64,000 nucleotides of DNA from Anaerolineae bacterium (GTDB lineage: Bacteria > Chloroflexota > Anaerolineae > 4572-78 > J111), in contig JAHDWA010000019.1 of the NCBI GenBank assembly GCA_023382535.1, positions 100,528-164,527 of the forward strand, in the 5' to 3' direction. Below are positions 1 to 9,570 of the stretch, piece by piece; position 1 is the stretch's first letter, and every line of letters starts with the position of its first letter. The notes beneath the pieces were generated by a model that was given only the letters and a program-made list of their open reading frames with translations, had not been told where the DNA came from and made no database searches. The position numbers and the translations under genes were made by a program.

Positions 1-276
1 GAGTGACGGCATTATCCAGATATACCGTCCGAGGCAGAGGTGCTGCGAGGTGAATGCTATCTATCGGCGCGCCGGCATAACGGGCGCTCAGGATATGGCC
101 AACAAAATGAACCAGGTCGGTTAGAGCCTAGGCCAGGAGCAGCCAGCCACCCCGATACAGGCGGTCTGGCCAGGAATGGGCCAGGCCGGTCCAGCCCAGA
201 CCGAATCATACTCAAGGACGTCAGCAAGGCCGAGGGTTCAGCCATAACCGGAGTGTTCAATAGGATGAATAGGCGT
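1..276. other. window edge, no recognisable gene
   Basis: Short open frames exist on both strands here, but none has a recognisable domain, a good ribosome binding site or a partner. The stretch lies downstream of the mcrC-like gene, which is read leftwards. I see no clear terminator hairpin with a T tract, so the operon could continue past the window edge. Confidence 0.4.
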
Positions 277-1401
277 TTAGGTTCTTAAGCCATTTTCTTC
301 CTTTATTAACTCAAGTAAATGCCGTTCGATATTCTGCCACGGGGCAGATAGGTCAATGCACTCAATTCTCAGGGTGTGGTCTTGTAATTCGATCTCCTCA
401 GAAAATGGGGAATGGATGGCTGGATATAGCAGGATACCCGATGCTGTGCGATATTGTCCCATTAGATGCTCCTGTGTTTTCAGGTAGGCATACAGTTGGT
501 AAAGATGAGCTGAGTCAAATACAGACTTCCCCCACCGATTTTCTATCAGACTATTGGTCGTGAATTTTGTGTCTAATATAATGATGCGCCTCGATCGCTT
601 TTCTTCCAAAACCAGATCAGGACACATAGAGGGCAGATATTGATTGGGGGATTTCTCATGCCAACTGAGGGATTTTTGGGGCGTTACGGTCCACCCCTTT
701 AAGTGCATCTGATAAAAGTTGGCCACAAAGCGCTCGTAAATGCGATAGAGGACCAACATCTCGCGATCTAGCGTGGGCAAACGGTGTTGGCCCATTGATT
801 CGGTGGGCATCTGCCGTTGCAGAATTAATTCGCAGATAGCCAGCATCAGCCGATAATCACCGTCATTACGGCCCAACTGCTGCCGGCGGATAAAATCAAG
901 CTTCAGTTCTATCAGGTCAATCCCGTCCAGAACTCTGGTCAGCCAGCGCAGGTTATGGCGCAGTTCATCTGCTCGAACAAGATCAGGACCAAATTGACCG
1001 GTCTGAACCAGTCTAGCCAGGGTGCTGCGGATGATTTGGTTTTTAGGCGCATTGGCGCTGTACTGTTGAAATTCACAAAAAGCCTGACCCTGCTCAAAAA
1101 GGCGATATTTTAGACTCTTGGTGAAATCAATATGCCCGCGAATACCTCGGAGAGGTTGGGCCTCATTTACATAGCTGCACCCCAACCCAATCCGTAAACG
1201 CTGCTGGATCAATCGCATGAGGATAGATGCGAGCAATGCATCTAAAGTCGGCGCATTCTCAATATCTTCCATGTGCCAGTAATTTTTCAGAGGCACCTGG
1301 TTCCAGGCATACAACAGCATATACCAAAGATTACGGATAGGAATGCCGTATTCTGTCCATTGGACAGCTTCTCTCTCGACTTCAGGATGGCTCGCACTCA
1401 T
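277..1401 (-). CDS. mcrC: McrC-like nuclease subunit of an McrBC restriction system
   Basis: A 374-residue protein. McrC supplies the nuclease of the McrBC complex, which uses McrB for GTP-driven translocation and cuts modified DNA. The N-terminal half (to about 240) is the typical McrC leader with IPIRNLWYMLLYAW near residues 20-33. The C-terminal half holds a PD-(D/E)xK core: PD at 261-262 and DTK at 277-279, after a hydrophobic strand. The length fits the family. Its ATG overlaps the mcrB stop by 4 bases (ATGA), so the two are translationally coupled. It is the last gene of the long minus-strand defence operon. Its substrate is unknown; linkage to a BREX methyltransferase suggests it may police DNA carrying foreign modification. 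That last point is inference. Confidence 0.9.
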   Translation of the reverse strand: MSASHPEVEREAVQWTEYGIPIRNLWYMLLYAWNQVPLKNYWHMEDIENAPTLDALLASILMRLIQQRLRIGLGCSYVNEAQPLRGIRGHIDFTKSLKYRLFEQGQAFCEFQQYSANAPKNQIIRSTLARLVQTGQFGPDLVRADELRHNLRWLTRVLDGIDLIELKLDFIRRQQLGRNDGDYRLMLAICELILQRQMPTESMGQHRLPTLDREMLVLYRIYERFVANFYQMHLKGWTVTPQKSLSWHEKSPNQYLPSMCPDLVLEEKRSRRIIILDTKFTTNSLIENRWGKSVFDSAHLYQLYAYLKTQEHLMGQYRTASGILLYPAIHSPFSEEIELQDHTLRIECIDLSAPWQNIERHLLELIKEENGLRT

Positions 1402-3524
1402 GAAGCTAAGAGCCGCCTTTCGGCTTCGTCGGCCTTCTTTTGGTTATCGAACCAGTATTCTTGTAACAAAGGGACGATTTCGGTGCGCACAATGCCCTGA
1501 TACCAGGTCTTATCCAGTCCGGCAAAACTATCGCCCTTGGGACAAAAGAAACTATGACCAAGCTGGTAATTCTCTCCCAGCAAAGGATCTTCTCTGATTT
1601 CCTTATTGAGCGCCGACATCCGTTCGATAATCAATTGAACCAGATCAGCATCCATTGATCTATCCAGTAGCCACTGCCGGAATAGTTCGCTTTCGTATTG
1701 GGGTTTCAGGGTCACAAAAGCAAAACGACGTCGCAGAGCATAATCAACCATTGCCAGCGAACGATCTGCCACATTCATTAAGCCAATCAAATAGAGGTTC
1801 GAGGGTACGAAAAAGCGAGGTTCGTCCTGATCGCGATATACCAAAGGCAGGGCAAACTCTGTTCCCCGCTTATCGGCTTCGATAAGCATCAGTAACTCGC
1901 CAAAAATCTGGCTAAGGTTGCCCCGGTTTATCTCGTCAATGATAAAAACATATTCGCGGTCCGGGTCTGCGATAGCTTTTTTGCAGAAGTCATAAAAAAC
2001 GCCGTTCTGTAAGCCAAAGCTACCAGCTTTGCCGGGTAACGGGCGATAGCCCCGGACAAAATCATCATAGGAGTAGGACTGATGAAACTGCACCATCTCA
2101 AGTCGCTTATTATCGACTTCTTTCATCACTGCGTATGCCAATTTTCGGGCGATGAAGGTTTTCCCAACACCAGGAGGACCCTGCAAAATCATGGCCTTCT
2201 TTGAGTGCAAGCGATCTATGAACTGGTTCAAATCATCTTCGACCAAAAAGACGCCAGATGCGATGATATCCTCGATGCTATAGGGTACCGAGAGGGCATC
2301 TGAGCCTGCCATGACGTCTACCTTTGGAGCAGTAGTATCCCACCATAGCTTACAGAACCATTCATAATCTTGGTCTTTACCATACCAAACAAACTCAATG
2401 AGTTTTTCGGCTAGCTCCTTGAATTTGTAATCCTTATCAGTTCTTAAGTGCCAGATGGTGAGTCTGTTAGTGTAGAAATACCACCATTTCTCTGTAAAAT
2501 TATGATCCCATTCCACTTCGACCGTCCTGCCGTCATTCCGGTTGGCGACAATGGTTCCAATCGCCTTGATCACCATCCGTGACACAGTTTTGTTCCGAGC
2601 GTCGAACGGTAAACCCTTGCGTTGGATCGAAGTAGCTTTAATGGCAATCTTGTCACCCACCCCCATGGATTTGACGTCATCAATATAGCGGTCCTCGTAT
2701 CCATTCTCCCAGATACCTTCGTCCAGGAAGCGAGCTGTCTGGTCGGTCGGGTCTCTATCGTCCCAATAAGCCCCGACCAGCCAATAATTATTTTCCTTTA
2801 CGATACGATTAATTGGTTCTTTTACTGTGGATGACCCAAATGCTGGGCTTTTTGGCGCGTGCCAGGCTTCATCCGATAGCTCCGGGAATGATTTCCCTTT
2901 TGACAGGATAGATTGCAAGGTGTCAGAATAAAATTTTGCCGTCAGACCGCTTGCCGGCAATTTAATCCTCAAATAGGTCCGGTTCGTTTGATCCAGATTT
3001 AGAAAGGTATAGGGGCGTATCCAAAACAAGCCCATGGTAAGGTTTATATTGGTAGATTTGACCTTCAGGGCATCATCGAAGGCTTGCAAAAAATCTGCCT
3101 GTTTCAGTGGCTCTTTTTCCAGAGCTAGTTGAAAAACGCGCCATAAGCGTCCTACATCGCCTATATCCCTTGACTCCTGGTAAGGAATAAACCACGATTT
3201 CATATTATTTAAAGTTGGGACGCCAGCAAAATCATTCGGCAGACCACTTTGCAAACTGAAGTGCCGTTTCACTTGGTCGAGAATAGTAATGCGCTGCTCA
3301 GGCCGGATACTCCGATTAAAAACGCCGAAAAAGGTAAATGGATCAATCTCTCTTAGGAGAAAGCGCGCGCCATTTTCATCTTTGTCAGTCAGGGGGGTGA
3401 TCACATAACCCTGAGAACGTAAACCTTCCAGGAAGGTAATCAGCTCTTCTTGCCGGTTCTGCCAGTTTGCTAATTCATTTGCCAACTCTTGATAAATAGG
3501 TATCCAGGTAAAGTGATCTGCCAT
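1398..3524 (-). CDS. mcrB: McrB-like AAA+ GTPase with an EVE/YTH-like reader domain
   Basis: A 708-residue protein. The C-terminal AAA+ module has Walker A GPPGVGKT at 449-456, Walker B VFIIDE ending at D530-E531, and the McrB signature MNVADRS at 583-589 (usually MNTADRS). Residues about 245-345 (start YWLVGAYWDD, then SMGVGDKIAIKA) resemble an EVE/YTH-like fold, which in many McrB homologues reads modified bases. Residues 1-230 are a helical region I cannot name. McrB forms the ring motor that drives McrC nuclease. The gene sits 57 bp downstream of the brxA-like gene and overlaps mcrC. Known: McrBC cuts methylated or hydroxymethylated DNA. Inferred: here it adds a modification-dependent arm to the BREX cluster. 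Confidence 0.88.
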   Translation of the reverse strand: MADHFTWIPIYQELANELANWQNRQEELITFLEGLRSQGYVITPLTDKDENGARFLLREIDPFTFFGVFNRSIRPEQRITILDQVKRHFSLQSGLPNDFAGVPTLNNMKSWFIPYQESRDIGDVGRLWRVFQLALEKEPLKQADFLQAFDDALKVKSTNINLTMGLFWIRPYTFLNLDQTNRTYLRIKLPASGLTAKFYSDTLQSILSKGKSFPELSDEAWHAPKSPAFGSSTVKEPINRIVKENNYWLVGAYWDDRDPTDQTARFLDEGIWENGYEDRYIDDVKSMGVGDKIAIKATSIQRKGLPFDARNKTVSRMVIKAIGTIVANRNDGRTVEVEWDHNFTEKWWYFYTNRLTIWHLRTDKDYKFKELAEKLIEFVWYGKDQDYEWFCKLWWDTTAPKVDVMAGSDALSVPYSIEDIIASGVFLVEDDLNQFIDRLHSKKAMILQGPPGVGKTFIARKLAYAVMKEVDNKRLEMVQFHQSYSYDDFVRGYRPLPGKAGSFGLQNGVFYDFCKKAIADPDREYVFIIDEINRGNLSQIFGELLMLIEADKRGTEFALPLVYRDQDEPRFFVPSNLYLIGLMNVADRSLAMVDYALRRRFAFVTLKPQYESELFRQWLLDRSMDADLVQLIIERMSALNKEIREDPLLGENYQLGHSFFCPKGDSFAGLDKTWYQGIVRTEIVPLLQEYWFDNQKKADEAERRLLAS

Positions 3525-3581
3525 GGCTTTAATTCCTGTTGAAATTAGGTTTAGCTTCCAAAGGATGAAATCAATTTGGGT

Positions 3582-4349
3582 TTACAGTAATTCTAACAAT
3601 TCTCGCTCGAAGAACTTTGGTTCAACATGTTTGAGGGTAGCCCGGTGACCTTCTAGCCGCTCATCGAGTGCCCATAGATTGGGCTGGTAAGTCGACCAGT
3701 ATGCCGGGAAGGTTTCGGTTTGCAAGAAAGCCAGGGCCGGTGTTTCCTCAAATTGATCGAGGTCAATCTGGGGGGTAGGTTTGGCCTGCCACCAGGTCCA
3801 CACGATCAGAGGAAATACTTCTTTGGCAACTGGCAGACGTTTCGCAAATTGATATTCAGCTTGTCGGGAGCCGGGAGCCAACACGCCAAATGAGGCCAGG
3901 ATGCGCAGAAAAGCGCTGGCAGCATTGGTAACAACTTTACGCTGTCCGAAGATGGCGCTGAGATGCTGGCGCAGTTCACCGCTGCCGAAGGTCTCACCTG
4001 GAGCACAGCGGCGAGACAAAAAGCGGCTGAGTTCCTGTGCAACATCATTTTGAGCAATGAGGTGAGCTAAATAGGCCGGAGCCATAACTTCAACTGGATA
4101 AGTCCGGCTGTAGGCCACCCAGACATCGTGACTGGCGGTCCGGCGTGATTGACTGTTTCCTTCGGTGGTGGTAACGAAATAGCGCAGGATAATACTTAGA
4201 CTGTTGCGGCGAGTTTTTTCTCCACCTAACTCTGGCATTGTTTGGTCCAAAGCCGCCCGGATCAAATGACCAACAGATTGTTCTGGCTGCCACAGATGAT
4301 GAACTGCATGGATCCATTCCGGCTTAACTGGAAAATCGAGGCCGATCAT
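3582..4349 (-). CDS. BrxA-like (DUF1819-type) BREX protein, assigned mainly by position
   Basis: A 255-residue protein with no catalytic motif I can see. It is helical, with a segment at about 100-170 that looks like a winged-helix region (AYLAHLIAQ onwards, then FLRILASFGVL). BREX type 3 gene order is brxF-brxC-pglXI-brxHII-pglZ-brxA, and this gene follows pglZ directly with a 4-base ATGA overlap, so BrxA is the natural candidate. BrxA proteins are usually about 200 residues and DNA-binding, so this one is somewhat long. It could instead be an unrelated helical accessory protein. A profile search against DUF1819 would decide. Confidence 0.45.
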   Translation of the reverse strand: MIGLDFPVKPEWIHAVHHLWQPEQSVGHLIRAALDQTMPELGGEKTRRNSLSIILRYFVTTTEGNSQSRRTASHDVWVAYSRTYPVEVMAPAYLAHLIAQNDVAQELSRFLSRRCAPGETFGSGELRQHLSAIFGQRKVVTNAASAFLRILASFGVLAPGSRQAEYQFAKRLPVAKEVFPLIVWTWWQAKPTPQIDLDQFEETPALAFLQTETFPAYWSTYQPNLWALDERLEGHRATLKHVEPKFFERELLELL

Positions 4350-6394
4350 GAGCGTATGACCTCCACAAAGGGGACTATCAACTCTTCTAACGACAACCCT
4401 CCATGCGAAATCTTTGTTACACCGGCCATATCAAAGAGCTGATTACCGGGCAGGTAGACCGGATGAAGGTCAGGGGGCAAGATTTTTAAAGGGAGACGGC
4501 GAAGGTTATGGGTTTGAGCGTATTCCTCGGCCAGACTCTCTTTATCAAAAATGGCTACCCGCCGGGCATAGCTATCAATCAAAGCTTTGGGTAATTTTAA
4601 GCCGTTGCCAACACCGGCAATATTGCCGTGGTCGGCAGTGACAAAAACCCGGTAGCCCTGCTGCAACAACAGATCAAACAGCTCGGCCAGCCGACCATTC
4701 TGTAAGTGGCTGGATAGGATGTCGTAGTAGACACGTTTGTCAGCTTCAGGGGTCATCCCGGCGACAGAATGCATCACGTCATCAAACAGGTTAAGCAGTA
4801 CCCCCAGGCGACGATTTTTACTCTCAGCAATAACTTTGATCTCATCCAATCCCTGTCCATTGACTTTGACTCGGGCATAAGCAACACGTGGTTCCGGGAT
4901 GTCATTATTAATCCAATAAGCGCGCCAGTGATCGCCATCCCTATCGGTTTTATTGATGCTTTCAGCAAAAGCGGTTGGTGGGCGACCGGCAAATAAAGCC
5001 TGACGGGAGATTGGCGTCAGGGTAGGAGCCAGGGCGTAGGCGCGGTTTTCGTAAACAGATAGGCCAGAGAGTTGCTTTTGCAGATAATCTCGCAGCAGCA
5101 GCCACTGATCGAGGGCGAGACCATCAAAACAAAGCAAGACCAGACGAGTTTTGTCGCTAACCTGCTGCCGCAGCCATTTATTGACGGCCATCAAACTAAT
5201 GGGGCCTTTATTGTCTTCATAGTAGGAAACGGCGCTGTAACGAGCTTGGATGAAATCCCAGAAATGGTTGTCCAGATTTTGGCGGGCGGTGAACAGCTCG
5301 GGTTGAACTTTCTGGTAATCGCTCAGAAGTAGATAGTTGGCCTGATAAACCAGTTCAGCCCATTCGGCAGCCAAGTTAAGCCAATCACGGACATCACTTG
5401 TGGGGACAGGGCGGTTGGTAGCATCTAGAGCCTGGAAACGAGCCAGGCGAGCTTTCAGGTTATAAACGACTTGAGCGCCAGTTTCGGCTACACGTGGGGT
5501 GCCAGGTACAAGATTGGCCGTTTTTATGGTCGTTAGACCTGCGGCCAGCCACTCCTGGTTAGGAGATAGTTTAACTGCAGGGGTGGGAGCCGGAGCACGG
5601 CTGACCAATCCTTCGCTAAAAAGAGAACTAAGAAGAGGACGGAGACGGCTGTCCGCGAAATCAATGGTTGGGGCGGAAGGTGAGGAGGAGTGAGGTGAGG
5701 TAGAGAGAATTTGGGCCACATAAGTAGCCCATTGCTGACCCAGCCACTCAAAGAAGACAGCACCATCCGTGAGGAATTCAGGCCGCAGGCCGGCATGGGT
5801 CACATTAGGAAGAAGGTTTTGAACAAGGTACTCCTCCATTGCTGGAGGTAGTTCGCGGGCGCGATAATGTTTATCAATCAGAAACTTAACCCAGCGCACT
5901 GGTTGATTAGCAACGGTCGGCTCCAGATCAAAGACAACTCGTAGAATAAACTCAATGGTTCTTCGCTCTGTACGGAGCAGTTCGTTCCTGGCAACTAACT
6001 GCTGGTGAGCGGGGTAGAGGTCAGTGTAGTAGACATTATCAAGCTGACGAACGGTAATGGCGTTGAGTTGAGGAAAAAGATCCGCTACACCTAATTCAAT
6101 ATATTTACTCTTTTGTCGCAGATCGTAGGGAATATGACGCGCCCCGTTGATTGTATGGACGACCACAACCAAATGGTGAGCTTCACCCTCATCCCAGCGG
6201 CTGCGATAGGTGCGCTCAAATTTATTACGGAAAGTGACTTCGTCGTCCAGTTCCAGAATGTCGTAGTTGCTGTTTTGAATTTCGGCCAACAGGGCATCAT
6301 CACGGAGGAGGTTGTCAGGGTCAATGACCAGGAGCATTCGCTCCCGTTTGGGCTGGAAATGAGCTAAAATTGCTTGTTGCCAGGTGGTTGACAT
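4346..6394 (-). CDS. pglZ: BREX-3-type PglZ, alkaline-phosphatase-fold protein
   Basis: A 682-residue protein. PglZ is a core component of all BREX systems and has an alkaline-phosphatase superfamily fold. The N-terminal 300 residues form the PglZ-specific part. The phosphatase-like core follows: LLCFDGLALDQW near 435 (first metal Asp), VFVTADHGN near 585 and ISHGGLSLEELIVPF near the C terminus, all typical. A good Shine-Dalgarno (GAGGAAGTTCT before ATG) sets the start. It lies 71 bp downstream of the response-regulator gene and overlaps the brxA-like gene by 4 bases. Family membership is clear. Assignment to type 3 rests on length and gene order. Confidence 0.9.
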   Translation of the reverse strand: MSTTWQQAILAHFQPKRERMLLVIDPDNLLRDDALLAEIQNSNYDILELDDEVTFRNKFERTYRSRWDEGEAHHLVVVVHTINGARHIPYDLRQKSKYIELGVADLFPQLNAITVRQLDNVYYTDLYPAHQQLVARNELLRTERRTIEFILRVVFDLEPTVANQPVRWVKFLIDKHYRARELPPAMEEYLVQNLLPNVTHAGLRPEFLTDGAVFFEWLGQQWATYVAQILSTSPHSSSPSAPTIDFADSRLRPLLSSLFSEGLVSRAPAPTPAVKLSPNQEWLAAGLTTIKTANLVPGTPRVAETGAQVVYNLKARLARFQALDATNRPVPTSDVRDWLNLAAEWAELVYQANYLLLSDYQKVQPELFTARQNLDNHFWDFIQARYSAVSYYEDNKGPISLMAVNKWLRQQVSDKTRLVLLCFDGLALDQWLLLRDYLQKQLSGLSVYENRAYALAPTLTPISRQALFAGRPPTAFAESINKTDRDGDHWRAYWINNDIPEPRVAYARVKVNGQGLDEIKVIAESKNRRLGVLLNLFDDVMHSVAGMTPEADKRVYYDILSSHLQNGRLAELFDLLLQQGYRVFVTADHGNIAGVGNGLKLPKALIDSYARRVAIFDKESLAEEYAQTHNLRRLPLKILPPDLHPVYLPGNQLFDMAGVTKISHGGLSLEELIVPFVEVIRS

Positions 6395-6465
6395 AGAACT
6401 TCCTCAGCCTTTGCTAAAAAGTAGAGCGGGGGAAAAGGTTCAATAACATTTCAGGATTTTGGCCC

Positions 6466-8379
6466 TCAAGGATTTTCCTTGAGCTTTTCTGCTACATTTT
6501 GAATAGCTATCTCTTCCGCTTCAATTTGATTGAGTAAGTGGAGCGGCGTTTGGCCCGCACCATAAATCGCTGCCTGCTCCTTGAGTTTAGTCAAATTACG
6601 CTGATGAGCGGCCAATTCTCGTTTCAAACTTTCTCGTTCGTCGAAGGGAGGATCAACTGGCGGAACAACTTCAACTTGAACCATCTTGGCCTCTTTAACC
6701 TGATTTTCAATCCAACGAGAGAGCCGTTCCTTCAAGGAGGTGGCGTTAGTATATTCCAGGAAAAGCAAGCCCTGAATATCAGCGGACAGAGTGGCCCGGC
6801 GGTCTTTCAAAATAGCGCAGTGAATGCCATTGGCATGCATCAAGCCCAACTCGTAAAGGACGTTGCTGCCGGGTACTGAAATATCGGTGATGCCATATTT
6901 GCAGGTTTGGATGAGCTTGCAGATGTTACAGAGCAACACCACCGGCTCCAAATAATCTTTGGAAAGCACAGGTACCAGACCGTATTTTTCCAGGGTTTGC
7001 CGGATGACCTGCTCATAGTCGGCATAATCCGAGTTATAGGCCACGTTAACAAAGACCCGGCGGGGAGAATAGAGGCGCATGATCTCTTCTTTTTTGCTGC
7101 ATCCACTGAGGTTAAGCGGGCATACCCGCATAATGGTAGCCGGGTCTTTACTCGGTTCGGAGGGCTGCACTATGCCAGGCTTGACCAACTGGTATTGCCG
7201 AATCTCGGGACGCAGATGCTCCGGTTGAATAATTTCCGCGGTTGTTGTGGTCAAAGCATATTTGACCGCACTTTCCAACTCGCGTACATTGCCGGGAAAG
7301 TCATAACGACGCAGGAGTTCAACTGCTTCAATAGAAAAACGCACTGATCGACCATTACTGTGCCGCTGCAAGAACATGGCCGCCAGAGCCGGAATATCAT
7401 CTCCATCCTGACGCTGGCGCAGGGGCGGCACGGTCATTACAAATTCATTCAGGGCATCAAACAAGCGGCGTTGAAACTGCTTGGCGGCTAGCATAGCTTC
7501 CAGATCTTTATCGGTTGAGGCAATAATCCGAGCGTTAACGGGAATAGCCTCTTGCCCACCCACCCGCTCAATTTTATGGTCACATATCGTCCCCAGTAGG
7601 CGCACTTGCAGCCGCATTTCCAAATCGCCAATGCCATCCAGGAAGATGGTACCGTTTTTGGCCCGCTCAAACTTGCCCGGTTGGGCTTCCCGCTCGCCAT
7701 AGAGCGTACCTGGTTCATAGCCAAATAGCTCACTCTCTAACACTGCCTCGGATAAGCGGCCGCAATCCACTACCAGAAAAGAGCCATCTTTTCGTTGGCT
7801 TTGGCGGTGGATAGTTTGGGCAATCAAACGCTTACCCGTGCCGCCCTCGCCCCGCAGTAGAACATTTACCTCACTTTTGGCCGCCCGGGCGATCTGTTCA
7901 AACAAGGCTTGCATGCTGCCGCTGTTGCCAATGATACGGTCAGACTCGGCTTCGAGGTCATCCTCCGGCTCACCCCGAAGTAACTCCAGGCGTAGTTGTC
8001 GCATCTCTAAAGCATTTTGGACACTCAAGGCCAACTTTTTGCGTAAGTCCTTGTCCTTGGTAATGTAGTCATAGGCACCACTGCCCATAGCCCGTAGGGC
8101 ATGTTCAGCGCTACCATAACCAGTAATGACGATAACCTGGACATCTGGATTAATAGTTTTAGCCTGTTCCAGGACACCGAAACCAGAAAATTCCTCATTA
8201 CCACCCAACATCTTCAAATCGGTGATGACCACATCAAAGGGTTGTTCTTCCAGCAGAATCATAGCTGTACTGAGTTTCCGAGCCCCTGTGATTTCGTAAT
8301 TTGCGCCTCGAAGAGAACGGCGATAAATTTCTTGCCAGTTCTGATCATCTTCGACGATTAAAATTCGCGATTGTGGCAT
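6466..8379 (-). CDS. response regulator REC-degenerate sigma54-type AAA+-TIR-like-helical adaptor
   Basis: A 637-residue multidomain protein. Residues 1-120 are a receiver domain with phospho-acceptor D54 (VVITDLKM). Residues about 150-385 are an NtrC-type AAA+ module: Walker A GEGGTGKR at 177-184. The sigma54 contact loop GAFTGA is replaced by a sequence around PGTLYG, and the Walker B glutamate is glycine (IFLDG, D248-G249), so normal sigma54 activation and ATP hydrolysis are unlikely. The usual Fis-type HTH is missing. Instead residues about 440-560 form a Rossmann-like domain (VFVNVAYNSD, then NVLYELGLMHANG) resembling TIR/nucleoside-transferase-like effectors. Residues 580-637 are a helical module shared with the helicase and two STAND proteins here. 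I infer a phospho-controlled scaffold or effector, not a transcription activator. Confidence 0.75.
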   Translation of the reverse strand: MPQSRILIVEDDQNWQEIYRRSLRGANYEITGARKLSTAMILLEEQPFDVVITDLKMLGGNEEFSGFGVLEQAKTINPDVQVIVITGYGSAEHALRAMGSGAYDYITKDKDLRKKLALSVQNALEMRQLRLELLRGEPEDDLEAESDRIIGNSGSMQALFEQIARAAKSEVNVLLRGEGGTGKRLIAQTIHRQSQRKDGSFLVVDCGRLSEAVLESELFGYEPGTLYGEREAQPGKFERAKNGTIFLDGIGDLEMRLQVRLLGTICDHKIERVGGQEAIPVNARIIASTDKDLEAMLAAKQFQRRLFDALNEFVMTVPPLRQRQDGDDIPALAAMFLQRHSNGRSVRFSIEAVELLRRYDFPGNVRELESAVKYALTTTTAEIIQPEHLRPEIRQYQLVKPGIVQPSEPSKDPATIMRVCPLNLSGCSKKEEIMRLYSPRRVFVNVAYNSDYADYEQVIRQTLEKYGLVPVLSKDYLEPVVLLCNICKLIQTCKYGITDISVPGSNVLYELGLMHANGIHCAILKDRRATLSADIQGLLFLEYTNATSLKERLSRWIENQVKEAKMVQVEVVPPVDPPFDERESLKRELAAHQRNLTKLKEQAAIYGAGQTPLHLLNQIEAEEIAIQNVAEKLKENP

Positions 8380-8391
8380 ATGCTACTCCCA

Positions 8392-9552
8392 TTAAATTGG
8401 CAGATATAGAGTAAAAGTCGTGCCGCGGCCTATCTCACTAACTACACTAATCGTACCTCCATGCCGTTCTACAACACTTTTTACAATATATAGACCCACG
8501 CCAAAGCCGTTCTCCTTAGTCGTGAAATAGAGATCGAAGATTCTATCTAGATTCTCCATAGCGATACCTGTGCCCGTATCAGAGATTTTGACCCGTACCA
8601 TCTCGCCCACACGTTGTGTATGCACAGTTAATGTACCACCTTCTGGCATAGCTTCACCAGCGTTTTTAAATAGATTCATAAACATTTGTTTCATCTGTCC
8701 TTCATCGGCCAAAATTGTCCGAGTATTGGGGTCAGAGTCTACAACTAGGTTAACATCCACTAATTTGCGCTCTAACATAAAAAAAACTTCCCGAATGATA
8801 CCTTCAAGGCTAACCTCGATAGGATTGAAGACTTCATCACTGCCCAGCATCATCAGGTTACGTAAAACGATTTCACAGAATTCAGCACTGTAAACAATTT
8901 TCTCAATATCATCCATTAAGGGATTATCGGTATCTAAATCATCCACTATGAACCCAATTGTATTGCGAATAACACCTAATCCTCCCCGAAGATCATGAAC
9001 AATACCTGAAACCAATTGTCCTAATCTATCAAGAGGAATGACTTTTGCTTCGCTAGCTTTTTCCTGTTTCTCAATACGATAGAGTAGTTCGAGTTTCTCA
9101 CGGCGGAGTCGTTCGTTTTCTTGTTTGAGCGTTTCGAGTGATTGTCCAATCCGCTTCCTCTGTAAAGCGCTTGTTACTGCTTTGGCAATATCCTGGATCC
9201 TGGCTGGCTTTTGGAGATAATCTATGGCCTCAAGTTTGACCGCGGCGATAGCATTCTTTAACGTGGCGTTACCGGTTAAAATGACAATCAATAACTCTGG
9301 GTACAATTGACGGGCTCGCGTCATTACCGCAATACCATCCATATCGGGCATGTGCATATCCAGTAACAGTAGATCATAAGAGGCCTGTTCTAACATCTCC
9401 AACGCTTTGGAACCACTATTAGCCTCTTCAACTTTTTTATAGCCCATTAACCTCAGGGCACGTCCTACAGCAGTACGGATGTTAGGTTCGTCATCTACGA
9501 GCAACAAGCGAGGCTCTGTAATACTCTCCTGCACAGTATCGCCTTTTTCCAT
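8392..9552 (-). CDS. hybrid receiver-histidine kinase
   Basis: A 386-residue cytoplasmic protein with no membrane segment. A REC domain (about 14-135, acceptor in LLLLDMHMP) is followed by a coiled coil (about 140-175) and a histidine kinase core. The H box is IVHDLRGG, the N box is FMNLFKNAGEAM, and the G boxes are ISDTGTGIA and GFGVGLYIVK, with a HATPase_c end at the C terminus. An N-terminal REC with a C-terminal kinase is the reverse of most hybrid kinases and often serves as a phosphorelay node. It lies 18 bp downstream of the REC-CpaE-kinase gene and 12 bp upstream of the REC-AAA+ gene, so it probably passes phosphate between them. Signal and partner are inferred from position only. Confidence 0.85.
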   Translation of the reverse strand: MEKGDTVQESITEPRLLLVDDEPNIRTAVGRALRLMGYKKVEEANSGSKALEMLEQASYDLLLLDMHMPDMDGIAVMTRARQLYPELLIVILTGNATLKNAIAAVKLEAIDYLQKPARIQDIAKAVTSALQRKRIGQSLETLKQENERLRREKLELLYRIEKQEKASEAKVIPLDRLGQLVSGIVHDLRGGLGVIRNTIGFIVDDLDTDNPLMDDIEKIVYSAEFCEIVLRNLMMLGSDEVFNPIEVSLEGIIREVFFMLERKLVDVNLVVDSDPNTRTILADEGQMKQMFMNLFKNAGEAMPEGGTLTVHTQRVGEMVRVKISDTGTGIAMENLDRIFDLYFTTKENGFGVGLYIVKSVVERHGGTISVVSEIGRGTTFTLYLPI

Positions 9553-9570
9553 AACAATGATTTTCCCGCC

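Noticed and set aside
40..288. Plus-strand 82-residue frame at the window start
   Set aside because: No domain, no good ribosome binding site, and its end overlaps the mcrC end in antisense.
6466..8379. Ordinary NtrC-type sigma54 activator
   Set aside because: GAFTGA, the Walker B Glu and the HTH are all missing.
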